DNA of 9,850 nucleotides from Sphingomonas sp. (GTDB taxonomy: Bacteria > Pseudomonadota > Alphaproteobacteria > Sphingomonadales > Sphingomonadaceae): contig JAJNQF010000255.1 of assembly GCA_021154945.1 (NCBI GenBank), positions 1-9,850 on the forward strand, given 5' to 3'. Below the pieces are notes generated by a model. It worked only from the letters and a program-made list of their open reading frames with translations, ran no database searches and was not told the origin of the DNA. Made by a program: the position numbers and the translations under genes. Within the stretch, counting starts at the first letter, position 1; each line of letters opens with the position of its first letter. Of the stretch, positions 7,116-9,850 are shown in pieces.

Positions 7116-7227
7116 GAGCGTTCTCCTGATTTCTTCCGTCGCTGAACCGGTACCACCGTGCGGCGGTTCCCGCCTAGAGCGCTTCGTCGTACTTGAGCGA
7201 CCGCCGGGCGTGCCGCATAGCGATGCG

Positions 7228-7809
7228 ATGCGCACTCCGTCCCCTCACCTCGTCGGCTTGCGATCGCTTGCCAGCCCCCCTGTCCTGGCGCGCCTTGCCG
7301 GTCTGGCGACGCTCGCGTCGATTGCCGGCTGCGTCCCACCGCCGCGGGCGGAAGCGCCGCCGCCGCCGCGCACCGTCGCGCCGCCCCCCGCGCCGGCGCC
7401 GCGCCCGGTACCGATCGCCGCGGACTGGCGCGATTGGCCGTATTCGCCGGGCACCTGGGTCTATCGCCGCGACGCCCGCGGCTCGATCGCGCTGTTCGGT
7501 CCGGCGAATGCCGACGCGTCGCTGACGCTGCGCTGCGATACCGCGGCGCGCCAGGTCTATCTGTCGCGTGCGGGCACAACGGCGACCCCGATGACGATCC
7601 GCACGTCGAGCGTGACGCGCGCCGTGTCCGTCCAGCCGACCGGTGGCACACCGCCTTATGTCGCGGCCGCACTGATGCCGAACGATTCCTTGCTGGAGGC
7701 GATGGGGTTCAGTCGCGGGCGGTTCGTCGTCCAGCAGGCCGGAATGCCACCGCTCGTGGTGCCATCCTGGGCCGAGATCGAGCGCGTGACCGAGGATTGT
7801 CGTAGCTGA
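7228..7809 (+). CDS. Putative lipoprotein of unknown function, proline-rich linker
   Basis: A 193-residue predicted lipoprotein. A signal sequence ends in the lipobox I-A-G-C with Cys35. This is followed by a Pro/Ala linker (about residues 37-62) and a globular domain beginning ADWRDWPYSPGTWVYRRD. The domain contains two Cys (LRCDT and the C-terminal EDCRS) that could form a disulfide in the periplasm, and a late PSWAEIERVTEDC motif. I do not recognise a characterised family; similar lipoproteins with a WPYSPGTW-like motif occur in sphingomonads as conserved hypotheticals. The ATG at 7228 is the best start in frame but has no strong ribosome-binding site; TTG at 7258 is an alternative that keeps the signal. 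Reading further upstream would run into the divergent PRC gene and is rejected. Confidence 0.72.
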   Translation: MRTPSPHLVGLRSLASPPVLARLAGLATLASIAGCVPPPRAEAPPPPRTVAPPPAPAPRPVPIAADWRDWPYSPGTWVYRRDARGSIALFGPANADASLTLRCDTAARQVYLSRAGTTATPMTIRTSSVTRAVSVQPTGGTPPYVAAALMPNDSLLEAMGFSRGRFVVQQAGMPPLVVPSWAEIERVTEDCRS

Positions 7810-7948
7810 TATCGGCCAAGCGACAGTCGGATAAGATCGGCCGAAAACTTCCACAAAACAAGACTTGTATCGCATGCGCGGTCGGCACACATTGCGGCTG
7901 CGGTCGGGCTTGGCCGCGTTGTTTCAACAAGCGAAAGGAGGTGATCCG

Positions 7949-8005
7949 ATGTCTCATGGTTCAGCAGTGAGTTCGGTTCGGTTCGTTCGGGGGACGCACC
8001 GCTAA
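7949..8005 (+). CDS. 18-codon small ORF with an extreme Shine-Dalgarno (possible leader peptide)
   Basis: ATG at 7949 opens a frame of 18 codons ending in TAA (peptide MSHGSAVSSVRFVRGTHR). It is preceded by AAAGGAGGTGATCC (7934-7947), 14 consecutive bases complementary to the 3' tail of 16S rRNA, with the GGAGG core 7 bases from the ATG. That is about as strong a ribosome-binding site as can exist, so ribosomes very probably load here. The peptide is basic, has no membrane segment and no run of one amino acid that would mark a classical attenuator. A weak possible promoter is TTGTAT (7865-7870) with CACATT (7888-7893). The ORF is followed by a folded RNA and a terminator, which suggests a leader peptide or a small stand-alone gene. 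The peptide is not one I can name. Confidence 0.55.
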   Translation: MSHGSAVSSVRFVRGTHR

Positions 8006-8012
8006 CGCCGCC

Positions 8013-8112
8013 GGTCCGCGTGGGGAGTATCCTCTCCCAGTCAACACGTGGTCCATAGGATAAGCGGTACGCATGGTCCTCCGGGCTGGAGCTCTCCGGC
8101 CGCTGACCATGT
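8013..8112 (+). ncRNA. Structured leader-like RNA segment
   Basis: Several helices can form between the small ORF and the terminator. CCGCGTG (8016-8022) pairs with CACGTGG (8045-8051), enclosing GGGAG/CTCCC (8023-8027 with 8034-8038). CATGGTC (8072-8078) pairs with GACCATG (8105-8111), with CCGG/CCGG inside. AGCGG (8063-8067) can pair with CCGCT (8100-8104), which crosses the CATGGTC helix; the two are either a pseudoknot or mutually exclusive states. No annotated RNA family is recognised. Together with the strong upstream ribosome-binding site and the terminator directly after, this looks like a regulatory leader or a small RNA. Confidence 0.4.
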
Positions 8113-8113
8113 C

Positions 8114-8163
8114 AGGAGGTTGTCGGGTCGTCGGGAGACGATCCGGCAGCCTCTTTTCATTTG
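8114..8163 (+). terminator. Very strong intrinsic terminator (16-19 bp stem, GGGA loop)
   Basis: AGGTTGTCGGGTCGTC (8117-8132) pairs completely with GACGATCCGGCAGCCT (8137-8152), counting a few G-U pairs, around a GGGA tetraloop of GNRA type. Three more pairs extend it to 8114-8155. A U-rich tract (CTTTTCATTT) overlaps and follows the 3' arm. It is much stronger than any other hairpin in the window. It would end a transcript coming from the small ORF, or act as an attenuator for something downstream. The left arm includes AGGAGGT, a second Shine-Dalgarno-like stretch that is buried in the stem and has no start codon at usable distance. Confidence 0.75.
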
Positions 8164-8617
8164 TGCGGGTGTGCTTGGTTGCGATGATCGACCCAACTGC
8201 CATTTACGACAATGTTGCGGGAACCAACGACGTTCGCCGTCGTCGAAGCCACCCCGCCTTTTCCTAGCTGACGATATTGGCAGGCGCAGGCTGAGCGGGT
8301 GACCAACGCCTGCGGCGCACCCGTCATCACTTGTGTTCTGCCTTAACGGTGAGAACCCGAAATTAGAGCGCGCATCGGGCTAACCCTGAAGCAGCGGAGG
8401 ACGCGAAAACGTCCCACGCCCACATCGTCATCCTGACGAAAGTCAGAACCCAGGGTCCCATAGGACAGTAACCCATTACTCTGGGTCCTGACTTTCGTCA
8501 GGATGACGTGAGATATGGTACGACGGAACGGGCACGACGGAGGGACTGGCTTATGCTTCCAGCTTTAACTGCCGCGCACGTTGCGCCCCGGCCGCCCTTA
8601 GCCCGCGGTCGCCCCTT
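8164..8617. other. Gene-free intergenic stretch
   Basis: I see no convincing coding region on either strand. The short frames here have no ribosome-binding site and no family resemblance. Visible structure comprises a small hairpin ACGACG/CGTCGT (8227-8232 with 8238-8243) followed by CCTTTTCC, a CGCAGGC/GCCTGCG foldback near 8286-8315, and the paired palindrome at 8426-8508. The DUF2501 gene ends at 8618 on the minus strand, so the right part is its 3' flank. No clear terminator with a U-run was found for it. Confidence 0.6.
8426..8508. repeat. Paired intergenic palindrome (28-nt arms, GAAA loops)
   Basis: Arms 8426-8453 and 8481-8508 are inverted copies matching at 27 of 28 positions (left arm CGTCATCCTGACGAAAGTCA plus eight more), with a 27-bp centre. 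Each arm is itself a mini-hairpin, CTGAC-GAAA-GTCAG, with a GNRA loop. The organisation (two units head to head, each with its own stem) is the same as in the 2530-2614 pair, although the sequence differs. It resembles dispersed REP-like repeats that I associate with sphingomonad genomes. Confidence 0.8.
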
Positions 8618-9124
8618 TTAAAGGAACGCCTTCGCCCGGTTGAGCACGATGCTGCACATCCGCGTCTTCACCTGCCCGCCCAGATCGTCGAGCGAGAACG
8701 CCTGCCCGTTCGGCGCCTGCACCTCGCCTTCTTGTCCCGCCGCGTAGCCCGGCGACGTTCTTACGCCCTGCCGCCCAGTCAGGCGCTGGAGGATCGACTG
8801 CGCGCCGGTGGCCGGCGCATTCGTCGAGCTGCCCGCTCGTGCCGCGGCATTCCGTCCGCCGGTGAGCGCGCCGAGCGCTCCGCCCTGCCCGAGCAGATTG
8901 TTCTTCAGGCAATAGCCTAGCAGTCCGGCAGCATTGCCGGCGCCGATCGATCCGACGCTCGGCAACGCACCACCGAGCAAGCCGCCGAGTCCGCCCAGAT
9001 CGCCGAGCCCACCAAGTCCGCCAAGACCATTTTGCGACGACGCCGATTGCGGTGCGCTGGACTGCGCCGATGCGGAGGTCGCGAGGGCCAAGGCGGCCAC
9101 GAGGGCGATTGCGGTCTTGGGCAT
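8618..9124 (-). CDS. Secreted DUF2501 (YjjA-like) domain protein
   Basis: A 168-residue exported protein. The start at 9124 begins a clear signal peptide (MPKTAIALVAALALATSASA, cleavage at about residue 20); a CGGAG site lies 10 bases upstream, and the longer upstream frame is not credible. After the signal there is a Gly/Leu low-complexity stretch (about residues 33-52, repeated GLGGLGG units). The DUF2501 core follows: GAGNAAGLLGYCLKNNLLG with Cys72, and a C-terminal KTRMCSIVLNRAKAFL with Cys157. The two cysteines are conserved in what I know of the E. coli YjjA family and probably form a periplasmic disulfide. Function is unknown. The Gly/Leu stretch and the Ala/Ser/Thr-rich middle suggest flexible regions around a small core. 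Confidence 0.85.
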   Translation of the reverse strand: MPKTAIALVAALALATSASAQSSAPQSASSQNGLGGLGGLGDLGGLGGLLGGALPSVGSIGAGNAAGLLGYCLKNNLLGQGGALGALTGGRNAAARAGSSTNAPATGAQSILQRLTGRQGVRTSPGYAAGQEGEVQAPNGQAFSLDDLGGQVKTRMCSIVLNRAKAFL

Positions 9125-9191
9125 GATAGGGTGCTCCGATAGGGTTATGTCACCAACGGGACTGGCCAAGGTGCGTTCCGAAAAGGTTCGT

Positions 9192-9561
9192 TCAGCGACC
9201 GGCGAACAACGCGTCGGCCGATCCGCCATTAGCCTGCAACGCCGCCTCGACCCGTCGACGGACGTCGTAATATACCAGGGACGATGCGCCCGGATCGGTC
9301 GTGCGAAGACTTTCAGCATCCGCGTTCTAGCGGACCGGTGTAGACTGGACTGGCGCGCAACAAACCCTCGGCACGCGCCAGTTCGCTGCCGATCCGCGGA
9401 CCGATCGGGCGCTCGGCATAGACGGTGACGGTGCCTATCCGCTGCTTGTACGGAAACGCGAGTAGCTGTGGCGCGTAGATAATTGCGACAGCAAGCAGAA
9501 GGAGGATGGAGGCGATCCACCGGACGGGCCCCTGCCCCCTTCTGCGAACCCGCGTCGTCAT
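9192..9561 (-). pseudogene. Decayed gene: N- and C-terminal remnants of a conserved protein, middle missing, frame shifted
   Basis: Frame A runs from ATG 9561 to TGA 9313-9315 (82 residues): a basic start, a membrane segment (about residues 15-32), then FPYKQRIGTVTVYAERPIGP and LLRASPVYTGPLERGC. Frame B, offset by one base, spans 9195-9326, has no start codon, and reads NADAESLRTTDPGASSLVYY then ...RRRVEAALQANGGSADALFAGR to TGA at 9192-9194. From memory, both halves fit one conserved sphingomonad protein of about 200 residues, whose middle (an IFLTDGGWRW-like block and an HExxH-like segment) is absent here. The simplest reading is an internal deletion with frameshift near 9316-9326. The start overlaps the fumarase stop (ATGA), so the original gene was translationally coupled to it. 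A functional short protein from frame A cannot be excluded. Confidence 0.6.
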
Positions 9562-9850
9562 GCCGGTGTCAGCAACCCTTCGCGTGCGATCTTCTCGCGC
9601 CAGACCAGAGGCGCAAGCTGATGGACGTTCTCGCCCGCGGAATCGACCGCGACGGTCACCGGGAAATCGGCGACTTCGAATTCGTAGATCGCCTCCATCC
9701 CGAGATCCTCGAAGCCGACGACCTTGCTCCCCTTAATCGCGCGCGCGACGAGATAGGCAGCGCCGCCGACCGCCATCAGATAGGCCGACTTGCGTTCGGC
9801 GATCGCCTTGGTCGCGTCGGCGCCGCGCTCGGCCTTGCCGACCATCGCGA
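9558..9850 (-). CDS. fumA: Class I fumarate hydratase (Fe-S), C-terminal part
   Basis: The last 96 residues of a class I, [4Fe-4S]-dependent fumarase, which interconverts fumarate and malate in the TCA cycle; the N-terminal catalytic part lies beyond the right edge. The visible part belongs to the C-terminal (beta) domain. It shows MVGKAERG, the glycine-rich YLMAVGGAAYLVARAIKGSK, and the family hallmark LGMEAIYEFEVADFPVTVAVDSAGENVH, ending LLTPA. These match the approximately 500-residue fumarases common in alphaproteobacteria rather than the class II FumC type. The oxygen-sensitive Fe-S ligands are not in this window. The TGA stop overlaps the ATG of the next gene by four bases, so the two were one operon. 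Confidence 0.88.
   Translation of the reverse strand, partial: AMVGKAERGADATKAIAERKSAYLMAVGGAAYLVARAIKGSKVVGFEDLGMEAIYEFEVADFPVTVAVDSAGENVHQLAPLVWREKIAREGLLTPA

Noticed and set aside
6931..7227. Upstream extension of the lipoprotein frame to a 292-residue protein.
   Set aside because: It lies opposite the PRC-barrel coding sequence and would bury the lipoprotein signal sequence in mid-protein.
7934..7947. The minus strand reads as the last bases of 16S rRNA (GGATCACCTCCTTT).
   Set aside because: No rRNA sequence flanks it. On the plus strand it sits at perfect ribosome-binding distance before an ATG, so it is a Shine-Dalgarno rather than an rRNA fragment.
8022..8048. GGGGAGTA and GTCAACACG resemble conserved pieces of the yybP-ykoY manganese riboswitch.
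   Set aside because: GGGGAG is used in a simple local hairpin, the GCAAGACC-like closing segment is not found, and no metal exporter gene follows. A cmscan against RF00080 would settle it.
8073..8302. Frames of 64 and 84 codons on the plus strand overlapping the terminator, and a 27-codon frame from 8184.
   Set aside because: No ribosome-binding site and no family resemblance. The longer ones run through the terminator stem, whose base pairing explains the sequence better.
9125..9520. N-terminal extension of the DUF2501 frame to a 300-residue protein.
   Set aside because: The extension is antisense-like, Arg-rich and overlaps the decayed gene. The signal peptide starting at 9124 defines the real start.

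Overview
The window looks like chromosomal DNA from a sphingomonad-type alphaproteobacterium. This is an inference from the high GC content with GC-ending codons, the close match of the UvrB, class I fumarase, bacterial ferredoxin-NADP reductase, PRC-barrel and VOC proteins to what I know of Sphingomonadaceae, and the many paired intergenic palindromes typical of that group. No phage, IS or plasmid gene was recognised.

Left part (1-3463): a partial exported amidase (minus) is divergent from a membrane-anchored NAPE-PLD-like metallo-beta-lactamase-fold hydrolase (plus). A long imperfect inverted repeat lies between that gene and a convergent small VOC-family protein (minus). Upstream of the VOC gene on the same strand is fpr (ferredoxin-NADP reductase). 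The two are separated by a pair of GC-rich palindromes in inverted orientation.

Middle (3464-7809): a 363-bp divergent region, with a composite palindromic element whose 27-nt outer arms match perfectly, precedes uvrB. The probable uvrB promoter would give a leaderless mRNA. A HicA/HicB-type toxin-antitoxin pair with visibly lower GC follows directly. A 16-bp hairpin spanning the uvrB-hicA junction would hide the hicA ribosome-binding site and start codon in any read-through transcript. Next come a PRC-barrel protein (minus, with its own terminator) and a divergent proline-rich lipoprotein of unknown function (plus).

Right part (7810-9850): about 800 bp carry no conventional gene. They hold an 18-codon ORF with a 14-nt perfect complement to the 16S rRNA 3' tail, a folded leader-like RNA, and a very strong intrinsic terminator with no recognisable gene after it. 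Another paired palindrome follows. On the minus strand come a secreted DUF2501 (YjjA-like) protein, a decayed gene that I read as having an internal deletion, and the C-terminus of a class I fumarate hydratase whose stop codon overlaps the start of the decayed gene.

The most unusual items are the orphan small ORF/leader/terminator unit (about 7934-8160), the hicA start-sequestering hairpin (6043-6112) and the collapsed gene behind the fumarase. Function calls are made from motifs and memory of families; no database search was possible.
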